Source: UBA2040 sp963977135
GTDB taxonomy: Bacteria > Bacteroidota > Bacteroidia > Flavobacteriales_D > Crocinitomicaceae
Assembly: GCA_963977135.1 (NCBI GenBank)
Contig: CAXBNN010000002.1
Location: 496,001-560,000 of the forward strand
Reading direction: 5' to 3'
Length of the DNA stretch: 64,000 bases
Below are positions 36,401 to 45,481 of the stretch, in pieces (positions within the stretch are counted from its first letter, which is position 1; each line of letters starts with the position of its first letter). The position numbers and the translations under genes are program-made. The notes below the pieces were generated by a model, which worked only from the letters and a program-made list of their open reading frames with translations, was not told the DNA's origin and made no database searches.

Positions 36401-39400
36401 TCACCACTGGAACAATTTACTTTGGATCGCCAACAGCCAAATCAACTGATTTAGGTTCTTCAATTATAAACTTAAGGTATGGATTCAATGATGAAAGTAT
36501 TGGTTCTAGTTTAATATTGGATGCTGATTCTTGTACAATCAACATTAATTTTGATAATGGTATTGATTCCGTCTATGATAACTACTTCATAAGTACTGGT
36601 CATGTTTTTAATGATGTTGTATTAAACTTTAATTTTGATAAATTCAGTGATTTCACAGGGAACAACACTTTCAAAAACTTGACAATTGGGCAAGGATCTA
36701 AATTGAAAGTAAAAGCTGGAGATGTTACTACAGTTGCGAATCTTTTTACCGCAATTGGTACATGTAAAGATTCTATCTATTTCAAATCAAGTAACCCGGG
36801 CACACAATTTGTCATCTATAAAACAAATTCTCCCTCGACAATAGAATGTGTTAATATGACAGATGCCCAATCCACTGATCAAATTATCACTGCAAATTAT
36901 TCAACAAATACAAATAATAGTTCAATTGGAGCATTTTTGTTTCCATCGACTCCGGCAGCAAACGCTATCATAAGCTCCATTTCGAATTATTGTTTAGGAG
37001 ATACTTTACAGTTTACGAATGGTTCAACTGCAACTTCTGGCTCGCCAACATTTATCTGGACATTTGATGATGGAACTGAATTAAACGGAGATACAACCCA
37101 ACATTATTTCGGATTTCCAGGAGATTACACAATTGGGTTGACAGCAATAAATGCAAACGAATGCTCTAATAAATTGGATACAACAATTAGCATTTTAGAC
37201 CCTTCTGTTATCCTCAATTCTTCATTAGTATTGGATACTACAATTTGTGCTGGAGAATCTGTTACATTCATTGCAAACCCCAATCCAGATACAAGTTCTA
37301 TAACTTATCAGTTTTATATCAATTCTGTTCCTAACGTTACTAACGACACCTTAACGACAACTACAATAAATAATTTAGATACGATATATGTAGAAATAAT
37401 GCAAGACGCATGTCCTGCTAGAAGTAATCAATTTGTTTTTAAAGTTAATCCTTTACCGATACCAAGTTTAACGACAAACAATTCTAACGTCATATGTGAT
37501 GGGGATTCCGTGACTCTTGTTGCAACAGGTGATTCTATTTACCAATATTATAAAAATGGTGCTGCCTACACTGCGTTTAGTTCGACTCCATCGTTGAGTA
37601 TGATAGATGTTGTCGATGGTGATAGTTTCTTTGTCGTGGTAAAAAATCCCGCAACAGGTTGTGAAATTAATTCTGATACTATCACATACACTGTGAATGC
37701 GCTTCCAACTGTTTCAATAGATGACAATGATCCAACTACAAATACAATCTGTCAAGGGGATAGTGTTACCATCAATAGTACTACTGGGATTCCTGGAAAT
37801 ATTACTGGCTACAGTTACATAGTAAATGATAGTTCATGGGCGTTAAATACTTCTCCTACATATGCCACTTCTTTGTTAAATGATGGAGATATTCTAAATG
37901 TTGTTGTCAGCGACGTCAATGGTTGCTATTCTGATACTTCGAATAGTATATTGTATACCGTAAATGCGATTCCTACAATTTCCGTTTCAGCAGACACTAA
38001 CTCATTTTGTGAAGGCGAAACTGTCACCTTCACTGCAACAGGAGGTACAACATACCAATTTACAATTAACGGGTCAGAGGTTTTACCTATGTCCGGTCAG
38101 TCTTATTTTATTAGTTCAGCAATCTCAAACGGAGATCAAATTGTAGTGAACGGAGTCGGTAATAACTGTCCAAATTCATCTGCGCCATTATTAATGAACG
38201 TGTTGCCACTTCCAATAACCTCATTGACTTCGAATATTGGAACGACCATTTGTTCATCACAAATGCCTCAATTTACTGCTAGTAGTGCATTAGCTACAAG
38301 TTTTGAATTTTTGGTAAATGGTGTAACAGTTCAAGCCGAATCTGCTCTAGCTACCTATACTCCTGCAAGTACATTACCTGATGGAGCAATCGTCTCAGTA
38401 GTTGGCTATCAAGGTTCATGCACACATGAAGCCTTTTTGACCATGACTGTAAATCAATCTCCTGTACCTACAATTTATACTAATGATATCGATAATTCCA
38501 TTTGTTCAAATGGGTCAATAACAATTGACGCAACAGGTGGTTCTACCTATCAATTTTATCTTAACGGATCCCCTTACGGGACTCCAGCAGGTTCATCTGT
38601 AATAATAAATGGAACGACATTTTTAGCTGGAAATAACATTATTTTTGTAAATGTTATTGGTGCCAATAGCTGTATAACACCTACGTCTTTGTTGAACATT
38701 GAAATGGTAAATACACCAGCCGTCACAATGACAAGTTCGGCGGTGTTAAATACTGTTTGTCAGGGTATCCCTGTGACATTTATGGCCAGCACTAATGCTG
38801 CAAATTATCAATTCTTTTTAAATGGAACATCTTTAGGATTGCCATCCGCGTTAAATACCTATACAAGTTCTTCGTTGGGCAATGGAAGCGTTATAACTTT
38901 AGTTGGTTACAATGGTAGTTGTTCTCAAAGTAGTGCCGACACTATAACCACAACTGTTATTGCTAATCCTGTTGCAAACATTGCCGGAACGACGGTATTC
39001 TGTCAAGGAACAAACGCTTTATTTGAAGGGGCTCAAGGAAATCAATATGAGTTTATTATAGATGGATCTAGTTTAGGGATTTCTGCTGACAGCATGTTTA
39101 ACGCCTCATCTTTAACCGCAGGAAATCATATTTTAGGTTTGAATGTTTTTCAAAATGGATGTACGGCATCTGCTAGTCAGAATATTACGGTATTAAGTTT
39201 GCCGGTTGCAACCCTTACAGGAAACTCAACTATCTGCAGTGGGCAAACTGCTAGTTTCGTTGCCAGTGGAGCCAGTCTGTACAAATTTTTTGTAAACGGG
39301 ATTGACTTCAGTGGAGGCTTTTTCGCTAGCCCTAACTTCTCAGGTACCTTTAATAATGGTGATGTCATTTCAGTAATAGGAAAAAATCTTGCCTCTTGTC

Positions 39401-42186
39401 CTTCTGTTAACGTAAATGCAATTACTTTAACAGTTAATCCAACTCCTATTGTTTCAATAACTTCAAGTGACCCACTAAATGATAGTATAACTTGTACCAA
39501 TGATTTACTAGATTTTACTGCATCAGGTGCGACATCCTTTCAGTTCTTTGTGAATGGTGTTTCTCAGGGAGCTTCTTCAACTACATCTATATTTTCTACT
39601 AGTTCATTAACAAATGGTCAAACAGTTAGTGTGGTTGGTTCTTCATTAGGTTGTACCAATCAAGCTTCATACGGTCCGTTTTTGGTAAGCACCTATCCTG
39701 TTGTTCAATTAATAAATAATGATGACAGTACACTTTGTGTTGGTGAAAACTCAAATCTAACGGCAACAGGATCTTCAAACTACTTGTTTTTCATTAATGG
39801 ATTGCCACAAGGAACATTTTCCGCAATTTCAAATTTCAATTCAACACTAAATAATGGTGATGTCATTTCTGTTCAAGGTGTGACCAACACTTGTGTTGCT
39901 AATGGACTTCAAACTGTAACTTATCAGGTATTTAACTATCCTGTAACGACTCTATCCTCGTCGGCAAGCCCGACAAACAATGTTATTTGTTTTGGTGACA
40001 CGGTAACATTCACTGGAGGTGGAGCAATGGACTATGAATATTTTGTAGATGGAATTTCTATTCCTAGCGTAAATGGCGTGGTGTCGTTAGCAAATATAGA
40101 GAATGGTCAAGTTATAACTTTAACTGGTTCTAATAATCAATGTCCCACTCCTGCTCCAAATCCAATTACTTTCACAGTAAATACAATGGACATACAAACA
40201 CAAGTTACACCTAGTAATTATATTTTGTGTTCTGGTGAGGATTTATTGCTTACGGCTACTGGTTCAGATAATTATTCGATTTTAATAAATGGAATGGCAC
40301 CAGCAATAAATTCAAGTACTGGTAATTTTGTCATAAGTAATCTTACAGCTGGTGATTTTATTGTACTTACAGGAAGCAATAATACAACTGGTTGTGTTCA
40401 GTTAGATGATGAAACTATTTATGTTCAGGTCAATAACCCTGTTGATTTTACCATCGATGGCAATCAGGTTTTTTGTGAAGGAGATTCCGCTATCTTAATG
40501 AGCAACGCTTTAAATGGAAACCAATGGTTGTTGAATGGAAACCCAATTGCCGGTGCAACCAATCAAACATATGTCGTGTTTAGTACTGGTGATTATTCTT
40601 TGCAAACATCATTTGGAGGTAATAAGGATTTGTGGTCTTTTGGTAATAATTCAAATGGTGAATTTGGTAATGGTGCTAATTTCAATAGTTCAATACCGTT
40701 GGAAGCTATCGGCATTACAGATTTATTGAAAGTTGAAACTGGCTATGGTCATTTAATAGGAATTAATAACTCAGGATTAGTTTACTCTTGGGGAGACAAT
40801 TCGTCTGGTCAATTAGGAAAAGGAACATATACTTCTTCAAATAACCCTGCTCAAGTGATCTCCCTGCCTACATCCATTGATGTAAATGCTGGTGACGATT
40901 TTAGTATGGCGGTTTCCTCAACTGGGAATTTATATGCCTGGGGAGGAAACAACTCCGGTCAATTAGGCTTAAATAATATTATTACCTACAATACTCCTCA
41001 ATTAGTCGCGACAGTTAACAATGTTGACAAAGTGGCCTGTGGAAAATACCATTCACTAATATTAAAAAGTAATGGCACAGTTTTAGCATCAGGGAATAAT
41101 AATTATGGGCAACTGGGTTCAGGAAACTTAAACTCTAGCTCTATTTTTATTCCTGTTGCAGGTTTGACTAATATTGTCCAAATTCAAGCAGGTGATTATC
41201 ATAGTATGGCAATTGATAACCTTGGACAATTATATGTTTGGGGTAATAATACCAATGGCCAATTAGGATTAAACGATTTAACAAATAGAATGCAACCAAC
41301 TTTGTCTCCATTGGAGAATGTGAAAACTTGTTCTGGTGGTAATGCCCACACTTTGATTGTTACAACAAATGGTAAGGTATACGCCAGTGGGAAAAATGAT
41401 TTTGGACAATTGGCAACAAGTGATTTGATTAATCGAGATTCACCAACATTAATTGAAGAAATTAATGCTGTTGCAGAAGTTGCTGCAGGAGGGTACCATT
41501 CTTTATTCAGAAAAATTGATGGATCAATATGGGGTGCAGGAAGAAATGATAATTTCCAGCTAGGTGCAATTCCTCCTGGGGCAATTAGTACGATTGAAAG
41601 ATTAGTTGATTTAACGGGAGTAACAAGGATGGCAGCGGGTACAGAAAATTCACATTTCATTTATGGTAACAACACAAATTGTTCGTCACCCATCAGTGCT
41701 ATAAATGTATCAACTGCCCCACAGCCTATAATCAACCTATTAGTCAATCAAATGATTACCTCAACAACTGGGGCTTCCTATCAATGGTTTATTAATGGTA
41801 TTCCAATAATAAATAGTAATTCAACATCTATTGATATTACAGCAAATGGATATTATTCTGTTGCAGTTACATTTGCAAATGGATGTGTACGCGTATCGGA
41901 CGAGCTTGGCTTTGGAGTAATCGGACTTGAAGAAAATCAAACTACTGATTTCATAGTTTATCCAAATCCATTTAGCAATCGAATAACGATTGAAGGAGCA
42001 GTTCTATCAATGCATCCAACCATTTATATTACTGATTTACAAGGTAGAAAGATCTATGAATTATCAATTGAAAACCAAATTAATAAGTTTACTATTGATT
42101 TAAGTGAATTTGCAAATGGGCTCTATCATTTAAATATTCAAGATAATAAAGGTAATATTGTTAAAACGAACATAATTAAAAATTAA
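33415..42186 (+). CDS. Giant T9SS-exported adhesin with Ig-like repeats and RCC1-like propeller
   Basis: 2923 aa. After the signal peptide, three related modules start with YYWVGGxGxWxDxxxWS near residues 25, 366 and 835, each followed by beta-helix-like repeats. A PKD-type domain lies at about 1190-1260. About 14 Ig-like repeats of ~80 aa follow (about 1275-2400), each with a CxGxxVTFxA...YxFxxNG pattern. From about 2405 to 2755 there are RCC1-like repeats (YSWGDNSSGQLG, YAWGGNNSGQLG, YVWGNNTNGQLG). The last ~85 residues are a T9SS type A domain (VYPNPFSNRITIEG, ITDLQGRKIYEL, LYHLNI). A large surface adhesin is the best reading; binding partner unknown. The ATG overlaps the upstream stop by 8 bases. 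Confidence 0.9.
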   Translation: MTKRLITSIVLLFVLSNAYISMAQNYYWVGGTGNWTDTSHWSNISGGVGGSYFAPPTSASRVFFDTNSFSGIGQTVTIDTSNITIKAMSWKTSLDGNFDMPTFVGLSTDSITVKGSLFLDDFMNYAFNGKFFMTAGAMDTLYTGNNLILNDFQISHFDSLIILQDNFNSLGGLIFNRGGFKVSNRTINARFFKSRKSNPRNLILDNAIFNLAGNDTVLYINPTYLTRSGTNEVFNILNPTIDTVKIFMGKNSLQWHRLNLNNKHTHFISGANFNTIQSTTSESIRLKYNDTLKVPNFLVAGNCGSYLHLYCKEGVAKISGLGTPLSINYASLKNISGLPSSTYTATNSFNLGGNTAWTITEDPGVNTYYWVGGSGSFYDPSMWSTMSGGTSGLCFPGPNDIAIFDANSILADTVYIQQKIIIGRLDFSTIPSTIVLSGDPSYAIEVRENLIGSNFIDFDWQGNILLTASSGSTSITSNGLSWNCNLIKTGAATLSFADSFTSLKNFSHTNGTLLGNSVAINFWNFYADSTANIRNINFGTSLVNVAGVSFKIGATTIGTFIAPTELKFQNVNGNYVNFTSGSHNYNVVRIQTSNIDFIVDNTTQSVSLTLLDINAGTTVILQNGSSYICDSINAVGTCVDLITIKTSSSTGTTALITKTANVNTVIDYLIIDNVDAAGIGNYFANYSTILNGSANWILSNGFATLTIPFGAMSVDSNSTQTLTGSISGFDPVTVLSSTLYLNGLNTTNSTDLDSVTYELSAVTGGPGPILAMDSLNGTGDQAGVNFSFPTSTPNNNTTLNLVLSNLNDSGNVVLTDSYITINYMLQPTLLSPMTYYWIGNGGDWSDTAHWSTTSGVATYVNCAPSISDNVIFDNNSFSSINEIVTVDKEVYISSMNWIITDQDSAILLLDKSMTFIGDVSLNDQVFVTRNNKVTKMIFQPDGVKTFNTLNAKVDVQVVLLSDNVGNELQLSSNLIMTDSTNIIVGGGSLNTMDYNITTGTIYFGSPTAKSTDLGSSIINLRYGFNDESIGSSLILDADSCTININFDNGIDSVYDNYFISTGHVFNDVVLNFNFDKFSDFTGNNTFKNLTIGQGSKLKVKAGDVTTVANLFTAIGTCKDSIYFKSSNPGTQFVIYKTNSPSTIECVNMTDAQSTDQIITANYSTNTNNSSIGAFLFPSTPAANAIISSISNYCLGDTLQFTNGSTATSGSPTFIWTFDDGTELNGDTTQHYFGFPGDYTIGLTAINANECSNKLDTTISILDPSVILNSSLVLDTTICAGESVTFIANPNPDTSSITYQFYINSVPNVTNDTLTTTTINNLDTIYVEIMQDACPARSNQFVFKVNPLPIPSLTTNNSNVICDGDSVTLVATGDSIYQYYKNGAAYTAFSSTPSLSMIDVVDGDSFFVVVKNPATGCEINSDTITYTVNALPTVSIDDNDPTTNTICQGDSVTINSTTGIPGNITGYSYIVNDSSWALNTSPTYATSLLNDGDILNVVVSDVNGCYSDTSNSILYTVNAIPTISVSADTNSFCEGETVTFTATGGTTYQFTINGSEVLPMSGQSYFISSAISNGDQIVVNGVGNNCPNSSAPLLMNVLPLPITSLTSNIGTTICSSQMPQFTASSALATSFEFLVNGVTVQAESALATYTPASTLPDGAIVSVVGYQGSCTHEAFLTMTVNQSPVPTIYTNDIDNSICSNGSITIDATGGSTYQFYLNGSPYGTPAGSSVIINGTTFLAGNNIIFVNVIGANSCITPTSLLNIEMVNTPAVTMTSSAVLNTVCQGIPVTFMASTNAANYQFFLNGTSLGLPSALNTYTSSSLGNGSVITLVGYNGSCSQSSADTITTTVIANPVANIAGTTVFCQGTNALFEGAQGNQYEFIIDGSSLGISADSMFNASSLTAGNHILGLNVFQNGCTASASQNITVLSLPVATLTGNSTICSGQTASFVASGASLYKFFVNGIDFSGGFFASPNFSGTFNNGDVISVIGKNLASCPSVNVNAITLTVNPTPIVSITSSDPLNDSITCTNDLLDFTASGATSFQFFVNGVSQGASSTTSIFSTSSLTNGQTVSVVGSSLGCTNQASYGPFLVSTYPVVQLINNDDSTLCVGENSNLTATGSSNYLFFINGLPQGTFSAISNFNSTLNNGDVISVQGVTNTCVANGLQTVTYQVFNYPVTTLSSSASPTNNVICFGDTVTFTGGGAMDYEYFVDGISIPSVNGVVSLANIENGQVITLTGSNNQCPTPAPNPITFTVNTMDIQTQVTPSNYILCSGEDLLLTATGSDNYSILINGMAPAINSSTGNFVISNLTAGDFIVLTGSNNTTGCVQLDDETIYVQVNNPVDFTIDGNQVFCEGDSAILMSNALNGNQWLLNGNPIAGATNQTYVVFSTGDYSLQTSFGGNKDLWSFGNNSNGEFGNGANFNSSIPLEAIGITDLLKVETGYGHLIGINNSGLVYSWGDNSSGQLGKGTYTSSNNPAQVISLPTSIDVNAGDDFSMAVSSTGNLYAWGGNNSGQLGLNNIITYNTPQLVATVNNVDKVACGKYHSLILKSNGTVLASGNNNYGQLGSGNLNSSSIFIPVAGLTNIVQIQAGDYHSMAIDNLGQLYVWGNNTNGQLGLNDLTNRMQPTLSPLENVKTCSGGNAHTLIVTTNGKVYASGKNDFGQLATSDLINRDSPTLIEEINAVAEVAAGGYHSLFRKIDGSIWGAGRNDNFQLGAIPPGAISTIERLVDLTGVTRMAAGTENSHFIYGNNTNCSSPISAINVSTAPQPIINLLVNQMITSTTGASYQWFINGIPIINSNSTSIDITANGYYSVAVTFANGCVRVSDELGFGVIGLEENQTTDFIVYPNPFSNRITIEGAVLSMHPTIYITDLQGRKIYELSIENQINKFTIDLSEFANGLYHLNIQDNKGNIVKTNIIKN

Positions 42187-42190
42187 AAAT

Positions 42191-42874
42191 ATGAAATTGG
42201 GTTATTATTTATCAATTATATTAATTTTTTCAGCCTTTATTGGGCGTTCACAATCTACAGAAGGGTCAATTGAATATCAAATAACAACAAAAATGTTGAA
42301 TTCAGACCTGACAATTATTCAAGATGTGGATTTGTTTCCTGGTAGTTATTTGAATATTTATTTCACCAAAAACAAAAATAGGCTTGAATTAAATTTAGAA
42401 AAAGGATTCCTAATTACCCTTATTGCTGATTATTCTTTGAATAAGGGAATTCGACTTTTTAGTTCAAAAGAAACTAAATTAGCCCTTGAATGTTCTGCAG
42501 GAGAAGCTAAATTAGATCAAAAAAGCAAAGAAGGTCAAAAGGTTATTTTGAAAGAAGAAACGAAAGAAATTTTAGGATATACTTGCAAAAAAGCAATTAT
42601 TTTATCGGATACATCTGAAACTGTATATTGGTATACCGACAAAGTAAAATTCGATTTTTCGGGAGTTGACCTTGTTACTTCAAAATTACCAGGATTTCCA
42701 ATGGAATTTACAACATACTCTAATGGAATGTTAATGACTTTTTCAGCAATAAACATCACCGAATTCGTAAAGAACCAGGATGAAATATTCTCTATTATTC
42801 CTCCAGAAGGATATATCGTAACAGACGAAGAGACTTTGAAAAAAGGTTCAAAAAATAATAAAGACGTGAGATAA
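42191..42874 (+). CDS. DUF4412/GLPGLI-like exported protein (last gene of adhesin operon)
   Basis: 227 aa with a signal peptide ending near GRSQ. Features fit the DUF4412/GLPGLI group: EGSIEYQI at the start of the mature part, KEILGYTCKKAII with WYTDKV in the middle, and LPGFPMEFTTY near the end. The function of these families is unknown; they often sit near T9SS or TonB genes. Four bases separate it from the giant adhesin, so it likely belongs to the same operon, which ends here in convergence with the 42912 gene. No strong hairpin terminator was found in the 37-base gap. Confidence 0.8.
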   Translation: MKLGYYLSIILIFSAFIGRSQSTEGSIEYQITTKMLNSDLTIIQDVDLFPGSYLNIYFTKNKNRLELNLEKGFLITLIADYSLNKGIRLFSSKETKLALECSAGEAKLDQKSKEGQKVILKEETKEILGYTCKKAIILSDTSETVYWYTDKVKFDFSGVDLVTSKLPGFPMEFTTYSNGMLMTFSAINITEFVKNQDEIFSIIPPEGYIVTDEETLKKGSKNNKDVR

Positions 42875-42911
42875 CCTTTTTGATCAGTAAGTAAAATTCT
42901 TTTTTTAGTTA

Positions 42912-43790
42912 TTACCAACTAGGGCAATCGTCGCATTTCTTTTTCGTTTTGAGATAGAATAGTCCGCCAATTACGGCATTGTATTCAATGAATCCTAGCG
43001 TCTGTCTTGCGAAGGAAGAAGCGTCGTTTGGTCGAGTTCTTACTTTCAATTGATGGACAAATCCTGTGTTCAAATCCGCTTGTAGGAAAAGGTGCTTGAA
43101 AAATTCAAAACGAATGCCTGAGTGAGCGGATAGTCCGTATCCCGAAATGGAATATGTAACTCTATCAAATTGCCCTGCAAAATTGAAATCATTTACGGAC
43201 ATAATTGCTCCCGCACTTAAACCTAAATTTCCCGTGATCCCGAAATAACCATTTCCTCTTCTCGGTTTATAAATGTCATAAGAACGCATCAATTCCGCTC
43301 GGATGTAGTTCATTCCATTTGTGTTTTCGTAATGGAACGTATTGAAGTTGGTAACCACAGGCTGACCTGTATAGGTTCCGCTCCAATTTGTAATTGTATC
43401 AACACCAGGATCAATCTGACCAGTCAACGTGACATTATTCCCGCTTTTCAAATAATACTTAAAATGATCGTAGCCTAAACTCAAAGCCCAACCTTTTTTA
43501 TAATAATAACCAACTCTTACATTGAATTGTGGAATTGTAATGTTTCTAGGATTAAAATAGCTATCTCCTGAAAAAGGTTCAGGTCTATCAACCGCTTTTG
43601 CGCCATTTAATGTAAAATCATAACCTGGCCCAGCAAAACGTATATTAGAATTGGTATAATGTGTCCGATTGTAGCCCCAAAAAAGAAAAATTGTTCCCTT
43701 CTCCGTTGATTCTTTTTTCTTTCTTCCATATTGCGCAGCACCTTCAAAAGGCAAAATAGACAATACTAATAAGAGAACTAAAAATTTCAT
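42912..43790 (-). CDS. Predicted outer-membrane beta-barrel protein
   Basis: 292 aa with a signal peptide (cleavage near GAAQ). Repeated amphipathic strands (GTIFLFWGYNRTHYT, FNVRVGYYYKKGWALSLGYDHFKYYL, IRFEFFKHLFLQADLN) ending in the aromatic/small strand VIGGLFYL support a small barrel of ~10-12 strands. A Cys pair (KKCDDCPSW) closes the protein. Not assigned to a named family. It directly abuts the lipoprotein gene upstream on the same strand and probably works with it in the envelope. Confidence 0.7.
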   Translation of the reverse strand: MKFLVLLLVLSILPFEGAAQYGRKKKESTEKGTIFLFWGYNRTHYTNSNIRFAGPGYDFTLNGAKAVDRPEPFSGDSYFNPRNITIPQFNVRVGYYYKKGWALSLGYDHFKYYLKSGNNVTLTGQIDPGVDTITNWSGTYTGQPVVTNFNTFHYENTNGMNYIRAELMRSYDIYKPRRGNGYFGITGNLGLSAGAIMSVNDFNFAGQFDRVTYSISGYGLSAHSGIRFEFFKHLFLQADLNTGFVHQLKVRTRPNDASSFARQTLGFIEYNAVIGGLFYLKTKKKCDDCPSW

Positions 43791-44477
43791 TTAATTATTG
43801 ATTAATGCAATCCATTGCTTTTCAGAAATAATTTCTTGTAGCACAAAATCTGATTTATTGTTCATATCATGCCAACGCACAAGGCCAATTCCTTCGACGT
43901 AATAGGCGTAATTTCTTCCATTTAATTCGCTCTCTTGTCGGGTAATAGGGTTAAAGATGGTTGTGCGGTAATTATCTTCTATTACCAAAGCTTGCTGTTT
44001 TTTACCCATAACAGTGATTTCCTGTTTTGGTTTCACTTCTCGAACCTTTCTTTGTCTTTCTTCCAGAATCAAAGTTGAATCCATAACACCTGGAAAACGA
44101 GAAACGAAATAGGTTTCATCTTTCATGTCCATCGGAAAAAGAGTGTTTTTGAAAAGCTCTGATTGACGCTTTTTTCCATCTCTATCGACGACCATATGGT
44201 CCACTAAATTCAAACTGTCTTCGTTGTAATTATAGGCTTCGATTATCCGCATATCTTCCGAATAAATCTCAACGACGATATGTTTACCTTTTGAATCCTC
44301 TACTCGATAAACCCTGTGAAATCTTTCAGCTAAACCGTTTTTTACATCACGGTAAATATAAACCTGACCTTCACCCTCTGTTGGATAAAAATATTGGACT
44401 AATTCATTGGAACTGCCATTAGATTTACAACTGCTAATTCCAAAAATCAACAAGAAAATAATAGAAACTACCCTCAT
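43791..44477 (-). CDS. Lipoprotein of unknown function
   Basis: 228 aa. The lipobox FGISSC places the lipidated Cys at about residue 17. The mature protein is beta-rich with motifs such as VYIYRDVKNGLAERFHRVYRV and YAYYVEGIGLVRW; the latter resembles exported Bacteroidota proteins that compare a stored and a final state. No enzyme motif is visible. Its ATG overlaps the stop of the pseudouridine-synthase-like gene by four bases and its stop abuts the barrel gene, so the three form one operon. Confidence 0.7.
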   Translation of the reverse strand: MRVVSIIFLLIFGISSCKSNGSSNELVQYFYPTEGEGQVYIYRDVKNGLAERFHRVYRVEDSKGKHIVVEIYSEDMRIIEAYNYNEDSLNLVDHMVVDRDGKKRQSELFKNTLFPMDMKDETYFVSRFPGVMDSTLILEERQRKVREVKPKQEITVMGKKQQALVIEDNYRTTIFNPITRQESELNGRNYAYYVEGIGLVRWHDMNNKSDFVLQEIISEKQWIALINN

Positions 44478-45406
44478 GACATTTTTAAAAAACTCACTTC
44501 TTTTTCACTTAATACTCTATAATGCCCACGAGGTAAATCTTTCTTTGTAAGACCTGCATATTGAACTCTGTCTACTTTCAATACAACATACCCCATGCTT
44601 TCCATCGCTCGACGAGCTACACTATTTTTACCTGAAGTAAGTTCAACTCCAATCTCTCTTGAATTATCTTTGACGTATTCAGCATGGTCGAAGAAAGTTT
44701 TTCCATCTTCCAAATCAATCCCTGTCGTTAAACGTTCTAAATCTTCTTTTTTAACTGGTTTGTCCAATTCCAAATGATAAATTTTCTTCGCTTTGTAACG
44801 CGGATGCGTCAATTTTTTCATCATGTCACCATCGTTGGTAAAAAACATCAAACCAGTTGCTTCTTTTTCCATACGACCAACAGGATACAATTGCTCCTTA
44901 GTCGCTTTTTTCACCAAGCTCATAACTGTTTTCCGCCCTAAGGCATCATCCATAGCAGTAATGAAACCTTTTGGCTTATTCAATAGAACATATCGTTTCG
45001 TGGCAGAACGCACGGAATCATCACCGTATTTAACGACATCAGTGTTTTTAACTTTATAGCCCATTTCTGTAATGATTTCACCATTCACAGAAACGATTCC
45101 ATTTGCAATAAAAACGTCAGCTTCTCTTCTTGAGCAAATTCCAGCATTGGATAAATACTTGTTTAGTCGTATTCCATCCTCATCGAATTTCGGCATTGGA
45201 TCGCCTTTCTTCTGCTTTTGCTTAAAATCAATGTATTTTCTTTTATCTCTGGCAGAAACTGTCTTTTTTTCAGGTTCTACACCAGCTGCACTTCGTGATT
45301 GTGCTCCCGCCGTTTTTGGGCGAGTTGTTGACTTCGTTTTGCCAGCAGGGCCGGTCTTACGGGTAGGCTTTGCGCCACCACCTCTTTTTTTGTTCATCTC
45401 GAGCAT
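44474..45406 (-). CDS. RsuA/RluB-like pseudouridine synthase with Glu in place of the catalytic Asp
   Basis: 310 aa. Residues 1-65 are Lys/Arg/Thr-rich and disordered, as in many Bacteroidota homologues. An S4 RNA-binding domain follows (about 78-125: IRLNKYLSNAGICSRREAD). The synthase domain contains YVLLNKPKGFITAMDD and VGRMEKEATGLMFFTNDG. Known RsuA/RluB enzymes have GRLD at this place, and the Asp is the nucleophile; here it is Glu180. The rest of the fold is intact (KIYHLEL, GQ-like KNSVARRAMESMGY). It could be inactive, act as an RNA-binding assembly factor, or be an active variant. An alternative start lies three codons in. Confidence 0.85.
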   Translation of the reverse strand: MLEMNKKRGGGAKPTRKTGPAGKTKSTTRPKTAGAQSRSAAGVEPEKKTVSARDKRKYIDFKQKQKKGDPMPKFDEDGIRLNKYLSNAGICSRREADVFIANGIVSVNGEIITEMGYKVKNTDVVKYGDDSVRSATKRYVLLNKPKGFITAMDDALGRKTVMSLVKKATKEQLYPVGRMEKEATGLMFFTNDGDMMKKLTHPRYKAKKIYHLELDKPVKKEDLERLTTGIDLEDGKTFFDHAEYVKDNSREIGVELTSGKNSVARRAMESMGYVVLKVDRVQYAGLTKKDLPRGHYRVLSEKEVSFLKMS

Positions 45407-45418
45407 TATTTATTTCCG

Positions 45419-45426
45419 CAAAGATA
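45419..45426 (-). promoter_or_regulatory. -7 promoter box of the RluB-like operon
   Basis: On the minus strand TATCTTTG, 12 bases before the ATG at 45406. A perfect TAnnTTTG match. Confidence 0.5.
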
Positions 45427-45481
45427 ATTCGGATTATTGAATTAAAGAAACTTTAATTCGGACCGCTGCGCTGATGGAGTA

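Noticed and set aside
41199..41660. Minus-strand 153-codon frame under the RCC1 region
   Set aside because: Its length follows from the repetitive codons of the adhesin; no start signal or domain.
40627..41690. RCC1 repeats as sign of transfer from a eukaryote
   Set aside because: RCC1-like repeats are known in bacterial surface proteins, and base composition matches the surrounding gene.
45072..45440. Plus-strand 122-codon frame over the RluB-like N-terminus
   Set aside because: Antisense of a low-complexity Lys/Arg/Ala region; overlaps the promoter of the real gene.
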